64,000 nucleotides of DNA from Pseudomonadota bacterium (GCA_021851325.1 JAJZDZ010000009.1:47410-111409), one strand, 5' to 3'. Positions 26,763 to 34,815 are shown, numbered from the stretch's first letter. The notes: generated from the letters alone by a model not told the origin. Numbers and translations: made by a program.

Positions 26763-27797
26763 ATGTTGCGCGCACTTGAGCCACACCTTGCCTGGCGGCA
26801 CGAGGATGTGGAGGACCCCGAGAGCTGGACCTATCATCTTTCCGCCCGTGATCTCGAAGAGCTCGATGCGGCGCTCTCGCATGCCAAAACGGTCTCGCCA
26901 GATCTTCTCGATATCGAGCAGCACGATTTTCCGCTCTCAGGTCTTGGCCCCACCCTGACGGAGATCGAGCGTGAACTCATCGACGGCCGCGGCTTTGTGC
27001 GGATCCGCGGCCTTCCGGTGGAACGCTACAGTGATGAGGATCTGACCTTGCTCTACTGGGGGATAGGTCTTCATCTGGGGGAGCCCTGGCCGCAGAACAA
27101 ATATGGCCATCTGATGGGGGATGTTACCGATCAGGGCAAGGCGCTCAGCGATCCCACCTTCCGTGGCAATGAGCTTGGACAGGTGGCGCTTGATTTTCAT
27201 ACTGACGGTGCCGATCTGATCGGTTTGATGTGCCTGCGTTCCGCCAAGACAGGTGGCCTTTCCATAGTCGCCAATGCGGTGGCCATACACAATGATCTGG
27301 TGGCGCAGCACCCTGCGCTGGCCCGTGCGCTCCATGACCCGCTACCGTATGATTTTCGTGGCGAACAGCCCGACGGCGCCAAGCCGTTCTACAGCTTTCC
27401 GGTGTTTACGGCGTTTGAACAGCGTCTCTTCGTGCGGTTCATACCGCACTACATTCGGGCCAGTCAGCGCCACGCCGACGCGCCGCGCCTGTCGCCGACA
27501 GCGCTTGAAGCGCTCGACGTGGTCAGCGCCATGGCGCGCAGTCAGGAGTATAACATCACTATGGAGCTGGCGCCGGGAGACATGCAGTTCATCAACAATT
27601 ACCATGTGCTGCATGGCCGTACCGCCTACGTCGATGCGCCTTCGTCCGGCTACAAACGCCACTTGAAACGGCTCTGGCTGGCTGCACACCATCTTGAGCA
27701 GCGTCCGCCGCAGTTCCGTCGACAGGGACGGGCCCATTGGGGACGCCTTCGCACGCAGAGCCAAATTGCCGCTGTATCCCGTACCGCCGAGCGGTGA
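26763..27797 (+). CDS. TauD/TfdA-family Fe(II)/2-oxoglutarate dioxygenase
   Basis: This 344-residue protein has a facial triad of H146 and D148 (DFHTDGAD) plus a later His, probably H284 (NYHVLHGRTAY), and a 2-oxoglutarate-binding Arg near residue 300 (KRHLKRLW). This is the clavaminate synthase/TauD fold. Its start follows the D-aminoacylase by 9 bases without a strong ribosome site, so it is probably translationally coupled. TauD-like enzymes hydroxylate their substrates, sometimes to release sulfite, ammonia or aldehyde. Working with a D-aminoacylase it may act on an acylated or N-modified amino acid, but this is inference. Confidence 0.88.
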   Translation: MLRALEPHLAWRHEDVEDPESWTYHLSARDLEELDAALSHAKTVSPDLLDIEQHDFPLSGLGPTLTEIERELIDGRGFVRIRGLPVERYSDEDLTLLYWGIGLHLGEPWPQNKYGHLMGDVTDQGKALSDPTFRGNELGQVALDFHTDGADLIGLMCLRSAKTGGLSIVANAVAIHNDLVAQHPALARALHDPLPYDFRGEQPDGAKPFYSFPVFTAFEQRLFVRFIPHYIRASQRHADAPRLSPTALEALDVVSAMARSQEYNITMELAPGDMQFINNYHVLHGRTAYVDAPSSGYKRHLKRLWLAAHHLEQRPPQFRRQGRAHWGRLRTQSQIAAVSRTAER

Positions 27798-27877
27798 GGG
27801 GGCGCAGCTGACAGTTGGCGGTCTTGTCCAGGTGTCAGATCTGCGCTAGGCGGAACCTGAGCCAAGGAGCGGACGCG

Positions 27878-28267
27878 ATGCTGCCGCGGACGCGCATCAC
27901 TATCGGTCTGCAGCTGGCGCTTGCCGGCATGCTTCTGCGCGCCGTCCTGCCAGCAGGCTGGATGCCGGCCACGAGCCTGGCGGACGGCACCTGGCTTGAG
28001 GTCTGTGACGGGATTGCGCACGGATCTGCGCGCCAGTCCATGAATATGGCTGGTATGCCAGGGCGTCCTGGCCACTCTCATCATGATCGCATGCGCCCCT
28101 GTCCGTTTGCGGCAGCCGCCCATCTGGGCAGGAGCGGGTCCCCATCGCATCTTTCTCCAGCCACGCGTCTCAGTTGGCGACAGGCTCCGCAGCAGCTGCG
28201 GCACCTTGTACCTGTGGCGCCGGTCCTTGAGACCGGCTCGCCGCGCGGACCTCCCGCGCTGATCTGA
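27878..28267 (+). CDS. DUF2946-like small exported protein
   Basis: The ATG at 27878 has AAGGAG 8 bases upstream. The 129-residue protein starts with a basic-hydrophobic signal or anchor (RTRITIGLQLALAGMLLRAVLPAGWMP). A Cys-containing region follows (LEVCDGIAHG), then a His-rich stretch (GHSHHDRMRPCPFAAAAH), the pattern of DUF2946 proteins that are often encoded near copper or metal-handling genes. The Cys and His residues could bind a metal in the periplasm, but that is inference. The next gene (beta-barrel) starts 75 bases on and a TlpA-like thioredoxin follows it, giving an envelope unit. Confidence 0.65.
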   Translation: MLPRTRITIGLQLALAGMLLRAVLPAGWMPATSLADGTWLEVCDGIAHGSARQSMNMAGMPGRPGHSHHDRMRPCPFAAAAHLGRSGSPSHLSPATRLSWRQAPQQLRHLVPVAPVLETGSPRGPPALI

Positions 28268-28342
28268 GCTCTTTTGTCCTCAGGATCCGGCGTAGCGGGC
28301 GCCCGCCACGCCCTGTCTTCCATTTTGCCATCGAGGCCCCAT

Positions 28343-29275
28343 ATGGCTTTTTCTCGCGCGCGCACAGCCCTCATCCTTGCCGGGCTTGCAATTCTTGTCA
28401 CGCTCAGTTCACGCCAGGCGATGGCCTGCGCCTGCGGCTGCGGTGTGTTTGATGTCGGTACCGCTTCGCTCTTTGCCAGTGGCGCCGGAGGCACCATTTA
28501 TTTTGAAGATGACTTCATGAACCAGCGGCAGGACTGGCATGGAAACGCAAGCGCTCCCAGCTTGGCCAATCCTGACCGCAAGATCCGCACCAATTTCATG
28601 ACCTTGGGCGGCCAGTACATGTTCAATCGGTCATGGGGCGTCATGGCGCAATTGCCCGTTTGGCAGCGCCATTTTGCAACCGTCAATGCTGGCGCGCTCA
28701 ACCGCTTTGATCACACCGCCCTTGGGGATATTCGCCTGATGGGCATCTATTCCGGCTTTTCCGGTGATATGTCGACGGGTCTCATTTTTGGTACCAAGCT
28801 GCCGACCGGAGATAGCTCCTTCAAGGGCTTTGATGCCGACACGGAAATCGGCACCGGCAGCACAGATCTCCTGCTTGGGCTCTATCATCAAGGGGCGCTT
28901 GATCAAGATGCCAACTGGATCTGGTATGGCCAGCTGATGAGCGACACACCGGTGCTGCACAGGCCGGGCTATCAGCCTGGGGCGGAAGTCGATGGTGCGC
29001 TCGGGGCCTATTACAACAGCTGGTATGTGGGCGCGCAGAGCAAAGTTGCGCCGATGCTCCAGATTCTGGCGAGCGTGCGGATGGCGGATCATGGCAGTCT
29101 GGCCGATCCCCCAAACTCGGGATACAGCCGCCTTCTGCTCGCACCTGGTCTTGAGTTCGACACCGGGCGTATCAGGATCTATGGCGATATCGAACTTCCG
29201 ATTTATCAGGATGTGCGAGGCTATCAGCTGATCGCGCCCGAACAGTTCAAAGTGGTGGTGTCCTATGCGCTGTAA
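28343..29275 (+). CDS. Outer membrane beta-barrel-like protein with mature N-terminal CACGCG motif
   Basis: The ATG at 28343 gives 310 residues with a signal peptide (TALILAGLAILVTLSSRQAMA). The predicted mature protein begins CACGCGVFDVG, four Cys in a row with Gly and Ala, which could bind a metal or form a lipid or disulfide site. The rest is rich in alternating aromatic/polar stretches and ends in a Tyr-Ala-Leu strand (VVVSYAL), as expected for an outer membrane barrel. I recognise no named family for sure. It resembles uncharacterised transporter-like proteins near copper genes. It overlaps the TlpA gene start by 11 bases. Confidence 0.7.
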   Translation: MAFSRARTALILAGLAILVTLSSRQAMACACGCGVFDVGTASLFASGAGGTIYFEDDFMNQRQDWHGNASAPSLANPDRKIRTNFMTLGGQYMFNRSWGVMAQLPVWQRHFATVNAGALNRFDHTALGDIRLMGIYSGFSGDMSTGLIFGTKLPTGDSSFKGFDADTEIGTGSTDLLLGLYHQGALDQDANWIWYGQLMSDTPVLHRPGYQPGAEVDGALGAYYNSWYVGAQSKVAPMLQILASVRMADHGSLADPPNSGYSRLLLAPGLEFDTGRIRIYGDIELPIYQDVRGYQLIAPEQFKVVVSYAL

Positions 29276-29795
29276 ACTGCGTCTGTCCCATTTTTATAAC
29301 CTGGCCCGGGTCTGGCTTATTGCCGGCGCCCTCCTTGGTCTCCTGTCTCCTGCCAGCGTTGCCGCACGGTCGGCGCCTGCAGCTCTTGCAGGCACAGAGC
29401 TCAGCGGGACGCGATTCAACATCGCGCAATGGCGGGGTAAGGTGGTGGTGGTCAATTTCTGGGCGCGCTGGTGCACACCCTGCCGCGCCGAAATGCCGAT
29501 GCTCAGTGCATTTGCCCGCCTGCATCGTGCCCAGGGTGTGCGGCTGATCGGGATCAGCGAGGACCGAACCGAGTACGCGGCCAAGGTTGGGAAGATCGCC
29601 GGCAGACTTGGCTATCCCAACGCCATGCTGGCGCAGCTTTCGGCGAACAGTTTCGGCCACCCACACCTGCTGCCAATGACCTATGTGGTCGGTCCGTCAG
29701 GGAGGGTACGTGCGGTCTTGCGTCCAACGGACAAGCCGTTGACCGAATCTGCGCTCTGGCAGTCGGTATCACCGCTTCTGGCCAAGCGACCGTGA
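29265..29795 (+). CDS. TlpA-like periplasmic thioredoxin-fold protein
   Basis: This 176-residue protein has an N-terminal signal/anchor (ARVWLIAGALLGLLSP) and a thioredoxin fold with the redox pair in FWARWCTPCRAEMPML (Cys-Thr-Pro-Cys). A cis-Pro is in LLPMTYVVG. The family reduces disulfides or metal sites in the periplasm, for example in cytochrome c or copper-centre assembly. The start at 29265 lies inside the barrel gene (stop at 29273-29275), which indicates translational coupling. Given the neighbours, it may keep the Cys cluster of the barrel protein, or the DUF2946-like protein, reduced. That is inference. Confidence 0.88.
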   Translation: MRCKLRLSHFYNLARVWLIAGALLGLLSPASVAARSAPAALAGTELSGTRFNIAQWRGKVVVVNFWARWCTPCRAEMPMLSAFARLHRAQGVRLIGISEDRTEYAAKVGKIAGRLGYPNAMLAQLSANSFGHPHLLPMTYVVGPSGRVRAVLRPTDKPLTESALWQSVSPLLAKRP

Positions 29796-29802
29796 GGTTG
29801 GT

Positions 29803-31023
29803 TCAGGCTGCGGCAGCGGTACGCGCCAGTGCGCAGTGCGACCAGATCTCCGACAGCGCGGCGACCAGCTTGTCGATATCGACGTCGGAGTGCAGCGGCG
29901 AGGGGGTAAAACGCAGCCTCTCCGTGCCTCTGGGAACGGTCGGATAATTGATCGGCTGAACATAGATGCCGTGATTGTCCAAGAGCCAGTCGCTGATCAT
30001 CTTGCACTTCTTCGCATCCCCGACCATGACGGGGATGATGTGGCTGGGATTGTCGAGCATCGGGATGCCGATGGCCTTGAGCTTGCGCCGTACTGTGGTC
30101 ACCCGCTCCTGGTGCCGGCGGCGCTCAACATTGCTCTCCTTCAGGTGCCGGATCGAGGTCAGGGCACCGGCGGCAATGGCTGGCGGCAATGCCGTGGTGA
30201 AAATGAACCCGGAGGCGAAACTGCGCACGAAATCACACAGATCCGCGCTTGCGGCGATATAGCCGCCCATCACACCGAAGGCCTTGGCCAGGGTGCCCTC
30301 GATCACGGTGAGCCGGTCCATCAAGCCTTCGCGTTCGGCAATGCCACCGCCGCGCGGGCCGTAAAGTCCAACCGCGTGCACCTCATCGAGGTAGGTCATG
30401 GCGCCATGGGCATCGGCGACGTCGCAGAGTTCCTTTATGGGGGCGATGTCGCCATCCATGGAATAGACGCTTTCAAATGCAACCAGCTTGGGACGGGCCG
30501 GATCAAGGCTGGCAAGTTTGCGATCGAGGTCCTCAACGTCATTGTGCTTGAAACGCAGGCACTGGGCTCGTGAATGACGGATGCCTTCAATCATGGAGGC
30601 ATGGTTCTGATCGTCGGAGAGAACCACGCAGTCAGGAAGCTTGGCAGCCAGCGTACCGAGCGCCGCCCAATTGGAAACATAGCCGCTCGTAAAGGTCAGC
30701 GCCGCCTCCTTGCCATGCAGGTCGGCAAGTTCGCGCTCGAGCAGTACGTGATAATGATTCGTGCCTGAGATATTGCGGGTTCCACCGGCACCAGCACCGC
30801 AGCGATCAAGGGCCTCGTGCATGGCCGCGATCACCTGCTGGTTCTGCCCCATGCCGAGATAGTCATTGGAGCACCAAACAGTCACCGGGTGCGTGCTTTC
30901 ACCGTCGTAACGGGTAGCCTTGGGAAATTGTCCTGCATGGCGTTCCAGATCAGCGAAAATCCGGTAGCGGCCCTCCTGGCGCAGCGCCCCCAGTTCGGCG
31001 GCGAAGAAGGCTTCGTAATCCAT
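29803..31023 (-). CDS. hemA: 5-aminolevulinate synthase
   Basis: The enzyme condenses glycine and succinyl-CoA to 5-aminolevulinate, the first step of haem synthesis in alphaproteobacteria (C4 pathway). The start is ATG 31023 with GGGAGAT upstream, giving 406 residues. The frame runs 35 codons further, but that part is not homologous. Glycine-binding and PLP residues are visible: [30 protein letters not shown] and the PLP-Lys K247 in EGTLAKAFG. It is convergent with the TlpA gene (7 bases apart) and preceded by a possible Fnr/FixK box. Confidence 0.97.
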   Translation of the reverse strand: MDYEAFFAAELGALRQEGRYRIFADLERHAGQFPKATRYDGESTHPVTVWCSNDYLGMGQNQQVIAAMHEALDRCGAGAGGTRNISGTNHYHVLLERELADLHGKEAALTFTSGYVSNWAALGTLAAKLPDCVVLSDDQNHASMIEGIRHSRAQCLRFKHNDVEDLDRKLASLDPARPKLVAFESVYSMDGDIAPIKELCDVADAHGAMTYLDEVHAVGLYGPRGGGIAEREGLMDRLTVIEGTLAKAFGVMGGYIAASADLCDFVRSFASGFIFTTALPPAIAAGALTSIRHLKESNVERRRHQERVTTVRRKLKAIGIPMLDNPSHIIPVMVGDAKKCKMISDWLLDNHGIYVQPINYPTVPRGTERLRFTPSPLHSDVDIDKLVAALSEIWSHCALARTAAAA

Positions 31024-31189
31024 AATGTATCTCCCACGGCCTCGGTCACATGGCCAAGCGCAAACTAGGCGTTTGGGTCCAGCCTGTCGACCAGTTTGGC
31101 CTTTCAGACGGCCTTTGCCCAGCGCCACATCAGCGCAGGTCCCCTTGCAAAAGACAGGCTAGAACTGGCCCGCCAGGATGCGCAAGATC

Positions 31190-31203
31190 CTGATGCATAT
31201 CAA
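31190..31203 (-). promoter_or_regulatory. Candidate Fnr/FixK box upstream of hemA
   Basis: On the minus strand the sequence reads TTGATATGCATCAG, matching TTGAT-N4-ATCAA at 9 of 10 defined positions. Its centre lies about 173 bases before the hemA ATG. A TTCTAG -10-like element (31164-31159) would put the transcription start about 44 bases downstream, near the -41.5 spacing of class II Fnr activation. HemA is known to be under Fnr/FixK-type control in several alphaproteobacteria. About two such 9/10 matches are expected by chance per 64 kb. Confidence 0.45.
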
Positions 31204-31271
31204 TGTAGCCATCAGAAATATAAACACCTCGCGCGGCTTGTGCTGCGGCGGATTGCACGATCACAAAGGTA

Positions 31272-31306
31272 CCGGGCCGGAGGCGCACTGTCGCGCTCCG
31301 GCCCGG
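31272..31306 (-). terminator. GC hairpin downstream of spy-like gene
   Basis: CCGGGCCGGAG (31272-31282) and CTCCGGCCCGG (31296-31306) form a perfect 11-bp stem around a 13-base loop. It lies about 85 bases after the spy-like stop on the minus strand, followed by a short TTT. Weak U-tract, so termination is likely but not certain. Confidence 0.5.
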
Positions 31307-31392
31307 CCATCAGGGACATGCTCCCCGTCATTCCAGATGTGGGGCCCTTCGAACCCCATCGCGGCATCGCCCCCCAAGCGACGCGCCAGCCG

Positions 31393-31899
31393 TTACATCC
31401 GCCGCCGTGGTCCTGGGCCCTTGCCATGCCAGAAATGAGGCCGGCAGCCGATGAAGAGACGGTTGGCAGTCTTCTGCTGTGCAGGATCGAGCGCCTGGTA
31501 AAGCGGGATCAGGGCTCCGTCGATACGTTCGACGGTCGCCAGATGCGACTTCATCATGGCTTCGCGCCGCTTCAGCACCTCAGGCAGCGCAAACGACATC
31601 TTGCCGCCCATAGCCTGCCTGCGGCGAGCCTGCATCTGCTGCTTGAGGTCATGGACGCTGTCACTCAGCGTGGTGGCAAACTGGTTCCACTGGCCTGCCT
31701 GAGCCGGGGTAATATGCAGCTCGGCGTGCAGGAACGCGAGGGCGCCATCGGGGTAGCGCATGGCCATCATGGGAACCAGCGGACCGCCATGGCAGCGTGC
31801 CGGGCCGAAGTGCCTGGCCATGGGCTGGGCACTGGCGGGAAGGCTGGCGGCGACGGCAAGTCCCGCGCCAAGAGCCAGGATTGCAGCATATTTAGTCAT
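31393..31899 (-). CDS. Spy/CpxP-like periplasmic protein (LTXXQ family)
   Basis: This 168-residue protein has a signal peptide (YAAILALGAGLAVAASLPASA) and a helical body with the LTXXQ-type motif ITPAQAGQWNQFA, then a second repeat-like ALIPLYQALDPAQQ. The family includes the ATP-independent chaperone Spy and the CpxP regulator, both small helical cradles in the periplasm. The ribosome site AGGAGGAC is strong. A His/Cys-containing stretch before the helices (ARHFGPARCHGG) and C-terminal CRPHFWHGKG could bind metal, as in some ZraP-like members. No partner kinase is adjacent. Confidence 0.8.
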   Translation of the reverse strand: MTKYAAILALGAGLAVAASLPASAQPMARHFGPARCHGGPLVPMMAMRYPDGALAFLHAELHITPAQAGQWNQFATTLSDSVHDLKQQMQARRRQAMGGKMSFALPEVLKRREAMMKSHLATVERIDGALIPLYQALDPAQQKTANRLFIGCRPHFWHGKGPGPRRRM

Positions 31900-32071
31900 G
31901 TAAGTGTCCTCCTTTGGGGAGCGTCATGCAAACATTCCCGGGCCCGGTTGTCGCCATTATCAATGTCAACAAATGTGGCAGGGCCCGCGCCAGGAGGAAC
32001 TCTAACAACAAGTTCCGGCAGTGATCCTGTGCCCGAAGACGCCTCGACCGGCGGCCGCGCCCTCGTTCCTC

Positions 32072-32497
32072 TCAGGCGAGCCTGTCGCTGTGCGGCTTTA
32101 CCCTTGGGATGGCCTCCCAACCAACCGCGATGGGACGGGGGGCCACGACGGGCGCGATGCAGTTGCAGCCGTGACTGCAGGCCAGGCGGTCGAGATACTC
32201 CTTGAGTGCAGTACGCAAAATCTGCGGCCGGGTTTGGTGATGTTTGGCGGCGGCGATGCCGAGCCGTTCATACTCGTCCTCGCAAAGTTCCAGGCTCACA
32301 CGCCGGCCCGACTTGCGCAGGCGAGGCCTGGCGGCGGCCTTGAGTGGGGCGGGTTGAGGCGGGGCGACGGGCGCGATTGCAGCTGCCGTCAGGATCGAAG
32401 GGCGCGGGGGCAGGGTCTCGAGGGAAGGGGCGGCGTCACCCTTGCGGGCAAGCAGGCTAGCCGTGATCGAAGCAAATTGGCGCTGGCTCGTCGTCAT
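32072..32497 (-). CDS. Ribbon-helix-helix protein, ParA partner
   Basis: ATG 32497 follows GAGAGAG and lies 10 bases after the ParA stop, so the two are one operon. The 141-residue protein has a disordered Pro/Ala-rich N-terminal half and a basic stretch (RPRLRKSGRR), followed by VSLELCEDEYERLGIAAAKH and a second helix (TRPQILRTALKEYLDRLA). This is the beta-strand plus two helices of ribbon-helix-helix DNA-binding proteins. Small RHH proteins such as ParG serve as centromere binders and autorepressors with small ParA ATPases on plasmids. That role is inferred here from order and fold. The C-terminal part after the RHH (about 35 residues) has CSHGCNC, of unknown use. Confidence 0.65.
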   Translation of the reverse strand: MTTSQRQFASITASLLARKGDAAPSLETLPPRPSILTAAAIAPVAPPQPAPLKAAARPRLRKSGRRVSLELCEDEYERLGIAAAKHHQTRPQILRTALKEYLDRLACSHGCNCIAPVVAPRPIAVGWEAIPRVKPHSDRLA

Positions 32498-32507
32498 GTG
32501 AACTCTC

Positions 32508-33431
32508 TCAGAAAGGGTTTTCCGGGCTGCGACGCCCAAAGGGCTGCGCGCGGCGATGGCTAAGGCCTGCTGCGGCTTCGCTGGCTCGCCCGCGTTCCCG
32601 GCGGCCGTCAAACGGCGCCATCGGTTCGCTGGAGACAGGAGGGGCATTCTCGCGGCTGAACTCGCTGTTCGCGTCGGGTGCTGGGTCAGCCTCGACCAGG
32701 TCCGCCCCGTGTGGATCAGATGTCCGGGCGGGGGCGCTCTCGAGCGGTGAAAGGCCGTGAATGGCAAACGCCGTCGGGACCTTGACCGGCGTGATGCTGG
32801 CGTCCTGGGTCAGCCGCGCGAGGCGGCTCTGGATATAGGTCCAGAGCTCACGCACTTCCTTGGCCGAACTCGATCGCGCCGCGACTTCGCCCACGGTGCG
32901 CCCGTCGATCATGGAGGCCGCAAAATCAACCCGGTGATGCACAGTGACTGGCGCCACCGTGCCATGCTGCGACAGGGCTACAGCAGCTTCGCCAGTGATG
33001 CGGGCGCGCGGGGTTGCGGCATTGACGACGAAGAGGACGGTCTTGCCATGACGCTCGGCGAGGTCGACGGTGGCGCCAACAGCACGCAAATCATGCGGAC
33101 TTGGTCGTGTCGGTACCACCACGAGATCGGCGTGGGCGATGACATGCGAGATCGATTCGGTGATGGCTGGTGGCGTGTCGATGACGGCAAGGCGGATACC
33201 TGCCTGACCAAGCTGGTGGAGAGCCTCGGACAGCTGCAGCAGTCCGACCTTGGCAAAATGCGGCTCTGGCGCGCTGCGCGCGTTCCACCACTCCGCCAGT
33301 GATCCTTGCGGATCGGTGTCGATCAGTGCGACGGGACCAACTCCGGCCAACATCGCTTCGACTGCGAGGTGGCCGGAGAGCGTCGTCTTGCCCGAACCAC
33401 CTTTTTGAGATGCCAGTACCAGCACGTGCAT
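32508..33431 (-). CDS. ParA-type Walker ATPase
   Basis: The 307-residue protein has the deviant Walker A SQKGGSGKTTL (with the signature Lys of ParA/MinD), Walker A' LIDTDPQGS and Walker B LAVIDTPPAIT. The ATPase core ends near residue 220. The last 85 residues are Pro/Ser/Glu-rich and probably disordered. Small ParA proteins position DNA, plasmids or protein cargo. The next gene is a RHH protein, the arrangement of small plasmid partition systems. Two dyads upstream look like operator or centromere sites. The neighbours are chromosomal (PTS, hemA), so it may be an orphan or captured module. Confidence 0.85.
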   Translation of the reverse strand: MHVLVLASQKGGSGKTTLSGHLAVEAMLAGVGPVALIDTDPQGSLAEWWNARSAPEPHFAKVGLLQLSEALHQLGQAGIRLAVIDTPPAITESISHVIAHADLVVVPTRPSPHDLRAVGATVDLAERHGKTVLFVVNAATPRARITGEAAVALSQHGTVAPVTVHHRVDFAASMIDGRTVGEVAARSSSAKEVRELWTYIQSRLARLTQDASITPVKVPTAFAIHGLSPLESAPARTSDPHGADLVEADPAPDANSEFSRENAPPVSSEPMAPFDGRRERGRASEAAAGLSHRRAQPFGRRSPENPF

Positions 33432-33457
33432 GGCGTGTGCGCCCTTTTTGCTCGCTT

Positions 33458-33473
33458 CGCCATGAGCATGGCG
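33458..33473. repeat. 16-bp dyad upstream of parA-like gene
   Basis: CGCCATG (33458-33464), AG, CATGGCG (33467-33473) is a perfect inverted repeat 26 bases before the ParA-like start. It could be an operator or centromere site for the RHH partner. Biological role unproved. Confidence 0.45.
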
Positions 33474-33501
33474 CAGAGGGCTTGCCTGCGTGTTGCATCC
33501 C

Positions 33502-33522
33502 TTCGCAGCAATTATGCGAAGT
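33502..33522. promoter_or_regulatory. 21-bp dyad overlapping a -10 element upstream of parA-like gene
   Basis: CTTCGCA (33502-33508) and TGCGAAG (33516-33522) are perfect inverted repeats around 7 bases. On the minus strand a CATAAT -10 (33517-33512) lies inside it, with a weak CCGACA -35 (33540-33535) exactly 17 bases away. A dyad covering a -10 is the classical layout for autorepression by an RHH protein. It also lies after the HPr stop, so a terminator role cannot be excluded. Confidence 0.5.
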
Positions 33523-33563
33523 TTAAGACAAACTGTCGGTATCGTGTCATTCGCCGGTGTAGG

Positions 33564-33845
33564 TCAGTCTTCGCCGAACCGCGCTGCGATCAGTGCCAGG
33601 ATGGCCGTCATCGCCTGTTCGGCATCTGGCCCCTCGGCACAAAGCTCGATCTGGCTGCCAACCCCGGCGCCCATCATCATCAGGCCCATGATCGAACGCG
33701 CATCGACACTGGTACCGTCCTTGCTGACGGTAATTTGTGACTTGAACCGTGCCGCTGCTTCGACAAGCTTCGCTGAGGCGCGCGCATGCAGTCCGCGCTT
33801 GTTGATGATCGTCGCGACCGATCTGATCGGCTGCTCTTCCGCCAT
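33564..33845 (-). CDS. HPr-family phosphocarrier protein
   Basis: This 93-residue protein carries the HPr active site INKRGLHARASAKL with phosphoryl-accepting His at position 20. In alphaproteobacteria the single HPr works with EI (PtsP), EIIA and HPr kinase in a regulatory, not sugar-importing, PTS. The start follows the EIIA stop by 3 bases, so they are co-translated. The regulatory Ser site seen in HPr (MGLMMMGAG region around residues 53-60) aligns with the Ser46 loop. Downstream toward the ParA-like gene are 132 bases with dyads. Confidence 0.93.
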   Translation of the reverse strand: MAEEQPIRSVATIINKRGLHARASAKLVEAAARFKSQITVSKDGTSVDARSIMGLMMMGAGVGSQIELCAEGPDAEQAMTAILALIAARFGED

Positions 33846-33848
33846 ACG

Positions 33849-34253
33849 TCAGGCTCCGCCGACGAGATCAGCCGAACCGGCACGCATATATTTGCGCCCC
33901 GCGTCGATCGCCTGCTTGACCGCAGCTTCAAGTGGCAAGCGGGAACGTACATTGCAGAGTTTGATCAGGCTGGGAAGATTGGCGCCGGCTAGAACCTCAA
34001 TTTTGTCCTTTTCCAGCAGGGTCAGCGCCAGATTACATGGCGTGCCACCATACATGTCGGTGGCGATCACGGTACCGTCGCCACCATCCACCGCCTTGGC
34101 GGCGGCGGCGATTTCACGCCGGCGCCGTTCCATGTCGTCTTCGGGACCGATGCACACGGCGCGGAGATGGGTTTGCGGGCCCACCACATGCTCGACCGCG
34201 GAAATGATTTCCTGCGCCAAGCGGCCGTGGGTAACGATGACTATGCCAATCAT
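33849..34253 (-). CDS. PTS system EIIA component, mannose type
   Basis: The ATG at 34253 gives MIGIVIVTHGRLAQEI, 134 residues, with the phosphorylated His in VTHG (H9) and the family motif DMYGGTPCNLAL. It receives phosphate from HPr. In alphaproteobacteria it takes part in the regulatory PTS with HprK and the ChvG/ChvI pair. There is no EIIB or EIIC nearby, which supports regulation, not transport. The ribosome site is weak. Confidence 0.92.
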   Translation of the reverse strand: MIGIVIVTHGRLAQEIISAVEHVVGPQTHLRAVCIGPEDDMERRRREIAAAAKAVDGGDGTVIATDMYGGTPCNLALTLLEKDKIEVLAGANLPSLIKLCNVRSRLPLEAAVKQAIDAGRKYMRAGSADLVGGA

Positions 34254-34335
34254 GATCGATGCTATGTGTGAGGCGGCCGGCACGATAACAAGGTATGAGC
34301 CAGATGGAACCCCTCACTTGCACCTCAAGTGAGAC

Positions 34336-34815
34336 TTAGTTGCCCATGTCAGGGAGTTGACCAAGCGGCGCGGCCGCAAGCACGATGCGGACCGGCGCCG
34401 AGGCGCTAAAGGCATTAAGCCGCAGCACTGGGGGAGGAGATGCCCCTTTGAGACCTTGCGGCAGTGGCCAGTATTCCGGCTCAGGCAGGCGTTCTGCCTC
34501 AGGACCCAGAATTGCCGCCAGCCGGATGGACGCCCTTTGGGCGGTGGGCAGACGCCGGATTCCCAGGCCGCGAACCTCGATCAGCCCCTCCAGGGTAGGC
34601 GGAGCCCGGCCCAGGAGCACCCCCTCTTCAACCCAAAGCACTGTCCGGTCATCGGCCACGAGCAGGGCTCCCATGGCAATGAGGCGCAGGGCCAGATCGG
34701 ATTTGCCACTGCCGCTCTCACCCAAAAGCAGTACGCCGGCATCTTCGGGCGCGCCAAGCTTCGGGCCTGCCTGGGCGAGAACGACGCAGCTTGCATGCAG
34801 GTTGATCTCAGCCAT
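34336..34815 (-). CDS. hprK: HPr kinase/phosphorylase (short alphaproteobacterial form)
   Basis: ATG 34815 lies 8 bases inside the end of the chvG gene, a coupling overlap, and gives 159 residues. The P-loop GESGSGKSDLALRLI is at residues 32-46. The N-terminal domain found in Firmicutes HprK is missing, as is normal in alphaproteobacteria. The enzyme phosphorylates HPr on Ser with ATP. Its position between ChvG and EIIA links nutrient state to ChvG/ChvI signalling. Confidence 0.93.
   Translation of the reverse strand: MAEINLHASCVVLAQAGPKLGAPEDAGVLLLGESGSGKSDLALRLIAMGALLVADDRTVLWVEEGVLLGRAPPTLEGLIEVRGLGIRRLPTAQRASIRLAAILGPEAERLPEPEYWPLPQGLKGASPPPVLRLNAFSASAPVRIVLAAAPLGQLPDMGN

Larger units (their letters stand above)
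31024..31392. other. Intergenic region between hemA and spy-like gene
   Basis: These 369 bases hold the hemA promoter region with the Fnr-type box and, toward the spy-like gene, a GC hairpin. No gene is supported. The long open frame running rightward from 31096 across the spy-like gene is a shadow of GC-rich codon bias. Confidence 0.55.

Noticed and set aside
25827..26924. Leftward open frame of 365 codons opposite the D-aminoacylase and TauD genes
   Set aside because: Spans two well-supported genes in antisense, no recognisable domain.
31096..32205. Rightward open frame of 369 codons across the spy-like gene
   Set aside because: It covers the hemA promoter region, the spy-like gene in antisense and part of the RHH gene, and has no ribosome site or domain.
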